DNA of 64,000 nucleotides. It comes from Methylobacterium sp. R2-1. Its GTDB lineage: Bacteria > Pseudomonadota > Alphaproteobacteria > Rhizobiales > Beijerinckiaceae. Below are positions 56,739 through 64,000 of the stretch, piece after piece; the first letter of the stretch is position 1; every line of letters starts with the position of its first letter. Location of the stretch: positions 1 to 64,000 of the forward strand of contig NZ_JACHWM010000002.1 of the NCBI RefSeq assembly GCF_014191355.1, read 5' to 3'. Under the pieces are notes generated by a model. The model made no database searches, had not been told where the DNA came from, and saw only the letters and a list, made by a program, of their open reading frames with translations. The position numbers and the translations under genes were made by a program.

Positions 56739-57674
56739 ATGAGCGACTTCACCCTCAACGGCATCAGGGTCGAGGACACCTTCGCCGAGGCCTTCGACGT
56801 CGCGGGCACCGCGATCATCGTCACCAACGACACGCCGAAATGGGCGATGATCGCGGCGACGGTGATGACGGGCTTTGCCACCTCCGTCATCGGCTGCGGC
56901 GCCGAGGCCGGCGTCGACGCCGAGCTGTCTCCGGAAGAAACGCCGGATGGGCGCCCGGGCGTGCGCATCCTGCTGTTCGGCTTCGAGCCGAACGGGCTGA
57001 AGGACCAGCTCCTCAAGCGGGTCGGCCAGTGCATCCTCACCTGCCCCGGCACGGCCTGCTTCGCCGGCGTCGAAGGCCCGACCAAGATCAAGCTCGGCGG
57101 CGCGATCCGCTATTTCGGTGACGGTTTCGCCGTCGCCAAGCGGCTCCCTGACGCGCAGGGCAAGATGCGCCGCTACTGGCGCATCCCCGTCATGGACGGC
57201 GAGTTCCTTTGCGAGGATTCGACCCGTGCAGTCGATGGCGCGGTCGGCGGCGGCAACCTGCTGTTCCTCGGACGCGTCCATTCCGAGACGCTGAAGGTCG
57301 CCGAGATCGCGGTCGAGGCCGCCAAAGCCGTGCCCGGCGCGATCCTGCCCTTCCCCGGCGGCATCGTCCGCTCCGGCTCGAAGGTCGGCGGCCGCACCAA
57401 GGGCATGATGGCCTCGACCAACGACGCCTATTGCCCGACGCTCAAAGGCCGGGCCGGCTCGGCCCTGCCGCCCGAATGCGGCGTGGTGCTGGAGATCGTC
57501 ATCGACGCGCTGACCTCGGCAGCGGTCGCCGAATCGATGCGCGCGGCGCTCCATGCCGCTACCGAGGTCGGTGCTCAGCACGGGCTGGTCGCCGTCACCG
57601 CCGGCAATTACGGCGGCAATCTCGGCCGGCACCACTACCACCTGCGCGACCTGTTGGAGAAACCCGCCGCATGA
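56739..57674 (+). CDS. fhcD: Formylmethanofuran:H4MPT formyltransferase, subunit D
   Basis: The 311-residue protein is the Ftr homologue: NGIRVEDTFAEAFDVAGTAI, IVTNDTPKWAMIAATVMTGF, PFPGGIVRSGSKVGGRTKGM, ASTNDAYCPTLKG, VTAGNYGGNLGRHHYHL. It moves the formyl group from H4MPT to methylofuran. Fhc combines this with FhcAB hydrolysis, so formate is released without redox chemistry. Confidence 0.97.
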   Translation: MSDFTLNGIRVEDTFAEAFDVAGTAIIVTNDTPKWAMIAATVMTGFATSVIGCGAEAGVDAELSPEETPDGRPGVRILLFGFEPNGLKDQLLKRVGQCILTCPGTACFAGVEGPTKIKLGGAIRYFGDGFAVAKRLPDAQGKMRRYWRIPVMDGEFLCEDSTRAVDGAVGGGNLLFLGRVHSETLKVAEIAVEAAKAVPGAILPFPGGIVRSGSKVGGRTKGMMASTNDAYCPTLKGRAGSALPPECGVVLEIVIDALTSAAVAESMRAALHAATEVGAQHGLVAVTAGNYGGNLGRHHYHLRDLLEKPAA

Positions 57675-57684
57675 GGACTCCACG

Positions 57685-58482
57685 ATGAGCACGCTGAGAC
57701 TTCGCGGTGATCTGCCGGAGCGGGTCGACCTTCTCAACATCACCCCGCTCGCCCTGAGCGGATTGTCCGAGGCCGAGGCGGGCCGGCTCGCGATCGGCAC
57801 GAGCCGCCGCGGCCTGACGCTCGGTGACGTGTTCGAGATCCGGCTCGACGGCTCCGACAGCCTCGTGATCGAGGGCGGCTCGTCCCGTCTCGACCGGGTC
57901 GGTGCAGCGCTCTCGCAAGGGTCGATCCGGGTCGAGGGCGATGTCGGTCAGCGCCTCGGCGAGGGCATGGCGGCGGGATCGCTCACGGTCACGGGCTCGG
58001 CCGGCCCCTTTGCTGCCACCGGCGCCACCGGCGGCACCATCACCGTCGAGGGCGATGCCGGCGACCACGCAGGCGGCGCGGTCTACGCCGCCAAGGCCGG
58101 GCTCGACGGCGCAACGCTCGTCATCAAGGGTGCGGCCGGCGACCATCTCGGCGACCGCATGCGCAAGGGGATGATCCTGGCGGGCTCGGCCGGTGCTTTT
58201 GCGGCCTCGCGCATGATCGCGGGCACTATCGTCGTCTCCGGCGCGCTCGGCGACCATCCGGGCTACGGCATGCGTCGCGGCACGCTGATCGCGGGCAGCC
58301 ACGGCGCGCTGCTGCCGACCTTCGTCGAGACCGGTACGCCGGACCTGGTGTTCGTCCGCCTGCTGGCGCAGAGCCTCAAACGCCTCGGCGCGGCCCAGGC
58401 CGGTCTTCTCGGCGGAACGCTGCGGCGCTACTCCGGCGATCTCGCGACGCTTGGCAAGGGCGAGTTGTTCGTGCCTGCCTGA
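57685..58482 (+). CDS. fhcC: Formyltransferase/hydrolase complex subunit C
   Basis: The 265-residue protein is FmdC-like with a right-handed beta-helix of repeated G-x-x-x-V-x-G-x-A-G units, for example GSLTVTGSAGPFAATGATGG, TITVEGDAGDHAGGAVYAAK and TIVVSGALGDHPGYGMRRG, close in fold to GltB C-terminal domains. It is a structural subunit of the Fhc complex. It starts 10 bases after fhcD and ends the operon. Confidence 0.96.
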   Translation: MSTLRLRGDLPERVDLLNITPLALSGLSEAEAGRLAIGTSRRGLTLGDVFEIRLDGSDSLVIEGGSSRLDRVGAALSQGSIRVEGDVGQRLGEGMAAGSLTVTGSAGPFAATGATGGTITVEGDAGDHAGGAVYAAKAGLDGATLVIKGAAGDHLGDRMRKGMILAGSAGAFAASRMIAGTIVVSGALGDHPGYGMRRGTLIAGSHGALLPTFVETGTPDLVFVRLLAQSLKRLGAAQAGLLGGTLRRYSGDLATLGKGELFVPA

Positions 58483-58630
58483 ACCGGCACGATTTTTCCG
58501 AAATCCGCCGGCAAGTCGCATAAAATTGACTTGCCGGCCTGCCGAATCGTCCCACCTTGCCTCGGACCGAGGCGCAGGGCACCGATCCTGTCGAGCCCCC
58601 CGCGCCCTCCTCCGACCCGAGGCCGCGCGC

Positions 58631-58837
58631 ATGTTCCTGCTCCTGTCCGTCTGCCTGATCGCCCAGCCGGCGAAGTGCCACGACGAGCGGATCAATCTCT
58701 CCTACGAGAATCCCAACCCGTTCCTGTGCCTGCGCAATTCGCAGAGCACGTTGGCGGCTTGGCAGGAGGAGCATCCGGACTACCACGTGAAGAGCTGGCG
58801 CTGTGCGCCCAAGGGCAGCCTGCCGAACGACCTGTAG
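58631..58837 (+). CDS. Small protein with N-terminal signal-like segment, 68 aa
   Basis: A short hydrophobic start (MFLLLSVCLIAQPAKC) is followed by DERINLSYENPNPFLCLRNS and WQEEHPDYHVKSWRCAPKG. Three cysteines remain after the hydrophobic part. A Cys-rich fold with W-E-E-H-P-x-Y-x-V is seen in small alphaproteobacterial proteins, but I recognise no name. The frame is open upstream to 58451, without similarity. It lies between fhcC and a sensor kinase. Confidence 0.6.
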   Translation: MFLLLSVCLIAQPAKCHDERINLSYENPNPFLCLRNSQSTLAAWQEEHPDYHVKSWRCAPKGSLPNDL

Positions 58838-58942
58838 GACCGACCTGTCGGTGAGGCGGGGAAAGCCGGCAATGCAAGCCGGCTTGAGACCCCGCTCCGG
58901 CGGTGACATGGTCCGCTCGCCGCCGCGGCGAAGAGGGAGACC

Positions 58943-60577
58943 ATGCGTTCGCTGAAAGTCCGGTTCGCGCTGCTGCTCGGCGGCACCGCGCTGCTGGCGC
59001 TGCTGGCGGCGGCCGGCGTGCTGTGGTCGATCCGGCTGACCGAGAACGTCATCGACCGGACCCTCGCCGCCCAGCACCGGCTGGAGCTTCTCGCCGAACT
59101 CTCCGGACGGCTTGCGCAGTACGGTTTCGCCGCCATCGAGAGCATCGGCAATCCGGACGCGCCGCCCGAGGCCCTGTCGGTGACCCGCGATCGGGTCGAT
59201 GAAGCGCTCAACCATGTCGACGACGCGCTCGGCAACGGTATGGCGACCAGCACCAACCCGGCGGACCGGATCCAGTACATCGCCCGGACACGGCCGCTCG
59301 CCAATGTGCGTGCGGCCCGGGCGATGCTCGACCGGCAAGTCACCCTGGTGCGGCGGGAGAGCGATCCCGACCGCCGCAAGACCGCGATGCAGGGTGCCCT
59401 CAACGCCTTTGGGGCGATGACCGGGCCGCCGCTCTCGCTGCTGGTCGAGGCTGAACGGCGCAGCATGAATGCGGGCTCTGAGGCCGCCGCGACCCTGTCA
59501 CACCGGCTGACCGCCGCCGCACTCGCGGCGGTGATACTGGCACTCGCCTTCGTCGGGGTTCTCTACCGCTCGGTGACGCGGCCGACGCTGGCGCGGATCG
59601 AGGAGATCCGCCGGGCGGCCGGCGCCGTCGGCAGCGGCGCGCTCGACACGCGTCTCTCGGTCGAGACACGCGACGAGCTCGGATTACTGGTCGCGAACTT
59701 CAACCGGATGGCCGCCCGGCTCGCCCGCCGCGAGGGTCGACTCGCCTCTGACCGGGCCGCCCTGGAGGACACGGTCGAGGCTCGCACCGCCGACCTGCGC
59801 GCGGCCAACGAGCGGCTGGAAATGGTGGATCGCTCCCGGCGCCGCTTCTTCGCCGATGTCAGCCACGAGTTGCGCACGCCGCTCACCGTGATCCTCGGCG
59901 AGTGCGACCTCGCCCAGCGGTCGGCGGAGCGCGCCGCCGGCAGGGCCGTGGATCACGGACCCGTCTTCACCACCATCCGCAAGCGCGCCCAGCGGCTCAA
60001 GCGCCGGGTCGAGGATCTCCTGCGCGTCGCCCGCTCGGAATCCGGGCAGATCGAGCTCGACCGGCGCAGCGTGAGCGCGGTGGCGGTGCTGGGTGATGCC
60101 GTCGACAGCGCCGGCTCCGAGGCCGCCCGCCGCCGGGTCGAGCTGGTGCTGGAGCCGGGTGACCGCGACATCGAGATCAGCGCCGATCCGGAATGGTTAC
60201 GCCAGGTTGTCGAGAGCCTGATCGACAACGCCCTGCGCCACGCCACCGGCCTGACCCGCATCACCGTCTCGCTGAACGGGCGTGACGCGCCGCAGGGCAG
60301 CCGGGCGCTCATCACGATCGATGACGACGGCCCCGGCTTCCCCGGGGACGGAGACGGCCTGTTCGAGCGCTTCCGCCGCGAGGCCCGACCGGGAGAAGCG
60401 GGATTCGGCATAGGTTTAGCTCTGGCGCGATGGGTGGTTGAGCGCCATGATGGCGTGATCAGCCTCGGCAGGGCCGAACACGGCGGCGCCCGGGTGGTCA
60501 TCGACCTGCCCTCGCTCGACGATGGCGTCGCGTCGGAATCTTATGGGGCAGGACACGAGAGGATCGGCGCCGCATGA
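58943..60577 (+). CDS. Membrane sensor histidine kinase
   Basis: The 544-residue kinase has membrane segments at about 8-30 and 190-209 around a 160-residue periplasmic helical sensor, then HAMP (210-262), a coiled coil, HisKA with His308 (FFADVSHELRTPLTVILGE) and HATPase (ESLIDNALRHATG, DDDGPGFPGDGDG, GFGIGLALARWVV). Its stop overlaps the response regulator start by 4 bases. The signal is unknown. The next operon is pqqABCDE, so control of PQQ synthesis is possible but unproven. Confidence 0.95.
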   Translation: MRSLKVRFALLLGGTALLALLAAAGVLWSIRLTENVIDRTLAAQHRLELLAELSGRLAQYGFAAIESIGNPDAPPEALSVTRDRVDEALNHVDDALGNGMATSTNPADRIQYIARTRPLANVRAARAMLDRQVTLVRRESDPDRRKTAMQGALNAFGAMTGPPLSLLVEAERRSMNAGSEAAATLSHRLTAAALAAVILALAFVGVLYRSVTRPTLARIEEIRRAAGAVGSGALDTRLSVETRDELGLLVANFNRMAARLARREGRLASDRAALEDTVEARTADLRAANERLEMVDRSRRRFFADVSHELRTPLTVILGECDLAQRSAERAAGRAVDHGPVFTTIRKRAQRLKRRVEDLLRVARSESGQIELDRRSVSAVAVLGDAVDSAGSEAARRRVELVLEPGDRDIEISADPEWLRQVVESLIDNALRHATGLTRITVSLNGRDAPQGSRALITIDDDGPGFPGDGDGLFERFRREARPGEAGFGIGLALARWVVERHDGVISLGRAEHGGARVVIDLPSLDDGVASESYGAGHERIGAA

Positions 60578-61281
60578 CGACGCGCGTATTGATCGTTGAG
60601 GATGACATCGACATCCGCGGCATCCTGGCTCGCGGCCTGGAGGCAGAAGGGTTCTCCGTCGGCGTCGCCGGCCGGGTCGAGGACGCGCTGAGCGCCGCCC
60701 GCGACGACGCCCCGGAGGCGGTGGTGCTCGACATCACCCTGCCCGACGGCTCCGGCCATGACGTCTGCCGGTCGCTCCGGGAGGGCGGCTATCCCGGTGC
60801 GATCCTTTTCCTGAGCGCCCGCGACGAGGTGCGCGACCGGGCCGAGGGGCTGGCGCTCGGTGCCGACGACTACATCGTCAAGCCGTTCGTGTTCGACGAG
60901 CTGCTGGCTCGGCTCCAAGTCCACCTGCTGCGTCGCCGCGAGGCTGACACGCCGCGCACCGTCTTCACCGCCGGCCGCCTGACGCTCGACGTCAACATCC
61001 GCCAAGTCAGCTTCGGTGAGGCCTCGGCCCGCCTCACCCCGCGGGAGGCGGAGCTGCTCGCCCTGCTGATGCAGGAGGTGAATCGGCCGATCTCGCGCGG
61101 CGAGATCTTCGACCGCCTCTGGGCAGGCCAGGGCGGTCTCTCCCTCAACGTGGTCGATGTCTATGTCGGCTACCTGCGCTCGAAGCTCTCGGATTTCGTG
61201 CGGCTGGGCGGCCCCGTCATCGTCACGGTGCGCGGCAAGGGCTTCATGCTCGACCTGCGCGGCCAGGATTTCCGCCACTGA
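60574..61281 (+). CDS. OmpR/PhoB-family response regulator
   Basis: The 235-residue regulator has a receiver with Asp10/Asp11, phosphoacceptor Asp53 (VVLDITLPDGSG) and Lys in YIVKPF, and a winged-helix DNA-binding domain (LTPREAELLALLMQEVNRPI, NVVDVYVGYLRSKLSDF, VIVTVRGKGFML). It is the partner of the kinase just upstream. Its stop lies 233 bases before pqqA. Confidence 0.95.
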   Translation: MTTRVLIVEDDIDIRGILARGLEAEGFSVGVAGRVEDALSAARDDAPEAVVLDITLPDGSGHDVCRSLREGGYPGAILFLSARDEVRDRAEGLALGADDYIVKPFVFDELLARLQVHLLRRREADTPRTVFTAGRLTLDVNIRQVSFGEASARLTPREAELLALLMQEVNRPISRGEIFDRLWAGQGGLSLNVVDVYVGYLRSKLSDFVRLGGPVIVTVRGKGFMLDLRGQDFRH

Positions 61282-61514
61282 CGCCGCGCGGCATTTCGTT
61301 TCAGAGTCCCTGCGCGGACGAAAGTCGACCTCCCGTCTCACGCGAACTTGGCCTGAACCTGGGAAGAAACGGCAAGCTGGCTCTTGCGGGCGGAGCCGGA
61401 ATTGGCGATATACCTCCGGCGTGCGAAAACGAGTGCGTCGCCAGTATCTTACGATCCTCTTAATCAAGTGGGATCGCAGGGTTTCGGCGTTCCATAAAGT
61501 CGAGGAGAGACACC
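61282..61514 (+). promoter_or_regulatory. pqqA promoter region
   Basis: A 233-base gap before pqqA. An AT-richer stretch (61420-61500) contains TATCTTACGATCCTCTTAAT, a candidate -10 region. GAGGAGAG lies 7 bases before the pqqA ATG. No obvious operator for the adjacent regulator. Confidence 0.5.
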
Positions 61515-61604
61515 ATGAAGTGGGCTGCCCCCATCGTTTCCGAGATCTGCGTCGGCATGGAAGTCACGAGCTACGAGTCGGCCGAGATCGACACCTTCAA
61601 CTAA
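61515..61604 (+). CDS. pqqA: PqqA, peptide precursor of pyrroloquinoline quinone
   Basis: A 29-codon gene for the ribosomal precursor peptide. The conserved Glu-x3-Tyr pair is present as EVTSY (Glu16, Tyr20), the two residues that become PQQ after crosslinking by PqqE with PqqD. It starts MKWAAPIVSE and ends EIDTFN. A good ribosome site GAGGAGAG precedes it. It is followed by pqqB after 47 bases. The protein is recognised residue for residue as M. extorquens-type PqqA. Confidence 0.97.
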   Translation: MKWAAPIVSEICVGMEVTSYESAEIDTFN

Positions 61605-61651
61605 GGTGATCTGAGCCGGGTCGGGGTTGCGGGCATCAGCGGGTTCTCACC

Positions 61652-62551
61652 ATGCATGTCGTGATCCTGGGCTCGGCGGCGGGCGGCGGCGTTCCCCAGT
61701 GGAACTGCCGCTGCTCCATTTGTTCCCTGGCCTGGGCGGGCGATGCCCGCGTCAGGCCGCGTACGCAGTCGAGCATCGCGGTCTCTCCGGACGGGGAACG
61801 CTGGCTCCTGCTGAACGCCTCCCCCGACATCCGCCAGCAGATCCAGGCCAATCCGCAGATGCATCCGCGGGAGGGCCTGCGCCACTCGCCGATCCACGCG
61901 GTGCTGCTGACGAACGGCGACGTGGATCACGTCGCGGGCCTGCTGACCCTGCGGGAGGGCCAGCCCTTCACGCTCTACGCCACGCCGGGCATCCTGGCCT
62001 CCGTCTCCGACAACCGCGTCTTCGACGTAATGGCCGCTGACGTAGTGCGGCGACAGACGATTGCCCTCAACGAGACCTTCGAGCCGGTTCCCGGCCTCTC
62101 GGTCACGCTGTTTTCCGTGCCCGGCAAGGTGCCGCTCTGGCTGGAAGACGCCTCGATGCAGATCGGTGCGGAGACCGAGACCACCGTCGGCACGATGATC
62201 GAGGCCGGCGGCAAGCGCCTCGCCTACATTCCCGGCTGCGCCCGGGTAACCGAGGAGCTGAAAGCCCGTGTCGCGGGCGCCGATGCGCTCCTGTTCGACG
62301 GCACGGTGCTGGAGGACGACGACATGATCCGCGCCGGTGTCGGCACCAAGACCGGCTGGCGTATGGGCCATATCCAGATCAACGGCGAGACCGGCTCCAT
62401 CGCCTCCTTTGCCGATGTCGAGATCGGCCGGCGCGTTTTGATCCACATCAACAACACCAATCCGATCCTGGTCGAGGACTCGCCCGAGCGCGCCAGTGTC
62501 GAGGCGCGCGGCTGGACCGTCGCCCATGACGGTCTGACCCTCGATCTCTGA
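61652..62551 (+). CDS. pqqB: PqqB, metallo-hydrolase fold PQQ biosynthesis protein
   Basis: The 299-residue protein opens MHVVILGSAAGGGVPQWNCR with cysteines CRCSICS and has the metallo-beta-lactamase-like motif LTNGDVDHVAGLL, plus LFDGTVLEDDDMI and INNTNPIL. It hydroxylates the diamino acid precursor in PQQ synthesis. Cytoplasmic. Confidence 0.97.
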   Translation: MHVVILGSAAGGGVPQWNCRCSICSLAWAGDARVRPRTQSSIAVSPDGERWLLLNASPDIRQQIQANPQMHPREGLRHSPIHAVLLTNGDVDHVAGLLTLREGQPFTLYATPGILASVSDNRVFDVMAADVVRRQTIALNETFEPVPGLSVTLFSVPGKVPLWLEDASMQIGAETETTVGTMIEAGGKRLAYIPGCARVTEELKARVAGADALLFDGTVLEDDDMIRAGVGTKTGWRMGHIQINGETGSIASFADVEIGRRVLIHINNTNPILVEDSPERASVEARGWTVAHDGLTLDL

Positions 62552-62728
62552 TCGGACGCAGAACCGCGCGACAGGGCCGGCCTGGCAATTTAGTGCCGGA
62601 CTGAATATATTTTGCACGATACAATCGCGCGGCGGCGGCCCTGCCTTTCTCGGTGCGGGGCTCCATCTAGAAAAGCTCCAACGAGCCTCATCGGAAACGC
62701 GACTCGAAGCCCGGGGAAACCGAACGCC

Positions 62729-63826
62729 ATGACCGCCCAATTCCCGCCGCCCGTCCCGGAATTCGAGCAACGCCTGCTGAGCCACGAGGAGCTTGAGGCG
62801 GCGCTCCGCGACATCGGCGCGCGGCGCTACCACAACCTCCACCCGTTCCACCGCCTGCTGCACGACGGCAAACTCTCGAAGGATCAGGTGCGGGCCTGGG
62901 CGCTCAACCGCTACTATTACCAGGCGATGATCCCGGTGAAGGATGCCGCGCTGCTGGCCCGCCTGCCGGACGCGCAGCTTCGCCGGATCTGGCGTCAGCG
63001 CATCGTCGATCACGACGGCGACTTCGAGGGCGACGGCGGCATCGAGCGCTGGCTCAAGCTCGCGGAAGGGGTGGGTTTCGAACGCGACTACGTTCTCTCG
63101 ACCAAGGGCATCCTGTCCGCGACCCGCTTCTCGGTCGATGCCTACGTCCACTTCGTCTCCGAGCGCTCGCTTCTCGAAGCCATCGCCTCCTCGCTGACCG
63201 AGATGTTCTCGCCGACGATCATCTCCGAGCGCGTCGCCGGGATGCTGAAGAACTACGACTTCATCACCAAGGAGACGCTGGCCTACTTCGACAAGCGCCT
63301 GACCCAGGCCCCGCGGGACGCCGACTTCGCCCTCGACTACGTCAAGCGGCACGCCACCACGCCCGAGATGCAGCGGGCGGCCATGGATGCGCTGACCTTC
63401 AAGTGCAACGTGCTTTGGACGCAGCTCGACGCACTCTACTTCGCCTACGTCGCCCCCGGCATGGTGCCGCCGGACGCGTGGCAGCCGGGGGAGGGCCTTG
63501 TTGCCGAGAATACCGCCCAGGCCAGTTCCGCGGCTGCGGCGGGGGCACCGGCGGCCTTCTCGGGCAGCGACGTGCCGCGCCTGCCCCGCGGCGTGCGCCT
63601 GCGCTTCGATGAGGTGCGCAACAAGCATGTGCTGCTCGCACCCGAGCGCACCTTCGACCTCGACGACAACGCCGTTGCGGTCCTCAAGCTCGTCGATGGC
63701 CAGAACACGGTCTCGCAGATCGCCCGCATCCTGGGCCAGACCTACGACGCCGATCCGGCCGTCATTGAGGCCGACATCCTCCCGATGCTGGCCGGTCTCG
63801 CACAAAAAAGGGTTCTGGAGCGATGA
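62729..63826 (+). CDS. pqqCD: PqqC/PqqD fusion protein
   Basis: The 365-residue protein has PqqC at about 10-245 ([55 protein letters not shown]), the cofactor-free oxidase that closes and oxidises the PQQ ring. An Ala-rich linker (about 258-280) leads to PqqD (about 280-365: [40 protein letters not shown]), the peptide chaperone that hands PqqA to PqqE. The same fusion is known in M. extorquens. The stop overlaps pqqE by 4 bases. Confidence 0.97.
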   Translation: MTAQFPPPVPEFEQRLLSHEELEAALRDIGARRYHNLHPFHRLLHDGKLSKDQVRAWALNRYYYQAMIPVKDAALLARLPDAQLRRIWRQRIVDHDGDFEGDGGIERWLKLAEGVGFERDYVLSTKGILSATRFSVDAYVHFVSERSLLEAIASSLTEMFSPTIISERVAGMLKNYDFITKETLAYFDKRLTQAPRDADFALDYVKRHATTPEMQRAAMDALTFKCNVLWTQLDALYFAYVAPGMVPPDAWQPGEGLVAENTAQASSAAAAGAPAAFSGSDVPRLPRGVRLRFDEVRNKHVLLAPERTFDLDDNAVAVLKLVDGQNTVSQIARILGQTYDADPAVIEADILPMLAGLAQKRVLER

Positions 63827-64000
63827 ATGCACCGACCCCCGCCCCCTCCCCCGCGGAAGTGATTCCGGCGCCCGTGGGTCTGCTCGCCGAGCTGACCCAC
63901 CGCTGCCCGCTGCGCTGCCCCTATTGCTCGAACCCGCTGGAGCTCGACCGACGCTCGGCCGAGCTCGATACGCAGACATGGCTGCGGGTGCTGACGGAGG
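63823..64000 (+). CDS. pqqE: PqqE radical SAM enzyme, N-terminal part
   Basis: Fifty-nine codons are visible before the window ends. The radical-SAM Cys motif reads [20 protein letters not shown] (CxxxCxxC). PqqE forms the Glu-Tyr carbon-carbon bond in PqqA. The ATG overlaps the pqqCD stop, so both are translationally coupled. Confidence 0.96.
   Translation, partial: MNAPTPAPSPAEVIPAPVGLLAELTHRCPLRCPYCSNPLELDRRSAELDTQTWLRVLTE

Noticed and set aside
54977..57091. 704-codon minus-strand frame opposite fhcA and fhcD
   Set aside because: Shadow of well-conserved fhc genes.
61601..63979. 792-codon minus-strand frame across pqqB, pqqC/D and pqqE
   Set aside because: Its translation is a shadow of the conserved pqq genes on the plus strand; no family features.

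Overview
The window is a GC-rich alphaproteobacterial chromosome segment from a methylotroph of the Methylobacterium/Methylorubrum extorquens clade. This rests on gene content: a methylofuran/tetrahydromethanopterin C1 pathway (fae, mtdB, mch, fhcABCD and cofactor genes), a pqqABCDE operon with fused pqqC/D, and a near-identical lanmodulin beside a complete lanthanide-uptake (lut) cluster. As I recall it, the M. extorquens AM1 lanmodulin differs at a few residues, so this looks like a close relative rather than AM1 itself. No tRNA, rRNA, CRISPR array, prophage or insertion sequence was seen.

Layout. (1) 1-21 kb is mostly housekeeping and cell-envelope genes: the 5' end of dxs, a secreted nuclease, ettA, deoB, a fused dipeptide-type ABC ATPase, a molybdopterin oxidoreductase, a lytic transglycosylase, an esterase lipoprotein, an acyl-CoA thioesterase, a transglutaminase-like protease, a FIST-domain protein coupled to a hybrid histidine kinase, comM/yifB, the SRP RNA gene, dnaX and ybaB. 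(2) 21.6-27.9 kb is an exopolysaccharide locus (Wzz/BY-kinase-like protein, Wza-like exporter, GT4 glycosyltransferase, priming glycosyltransferase) ending in a strong terminator. (3) 28-38 kb is the lanthanide module: lanM, the TonB receptor lutH, and lutG-F-E-D-C-B-A, all on the minus strand. Together they could carry lanthanide across the outer membrane (LutH), through the periplasm (LutA-D, LanM) and across the inner membrane (LutEF).

(4) 38.2-46.6 kb holds cofactor genes (mfnB-like, amino acid kinase, DHPS-like, DUF447, MfnF-like, HisA-like) plus two tandem MxaD-like periplasmic proteins and a beta-propeller. (5) 46.7-58.5 kb is the C1 core: fae, orf5, orf7, mch, orf17, mtdB and mptG on the minus strand, and fhcBADC divergently on the plus strand. 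Formaldehyde made in the periplasm by PQQ-dependent methanol dehydrogenase is captured by Fae, oxidised by MtdB and Mch, and released as formate by Fhc. (6) 58.6-64 kb has a small secreted protein, a two-component system, and the pqqA-B-C/D-E operon, with pqqE cut by the window end.

Lanthanide uptake, PQQ synthesis and formaldehyde oxidation therefore sit within about 36 kb, which covers most of what a lanthanide-dependent (XoxF-type) methanol dehydrogenase needs. The dehydrogenase itself is not in the window. Most ORFs antisense to these genes are wobble-position artefacts of high GC.
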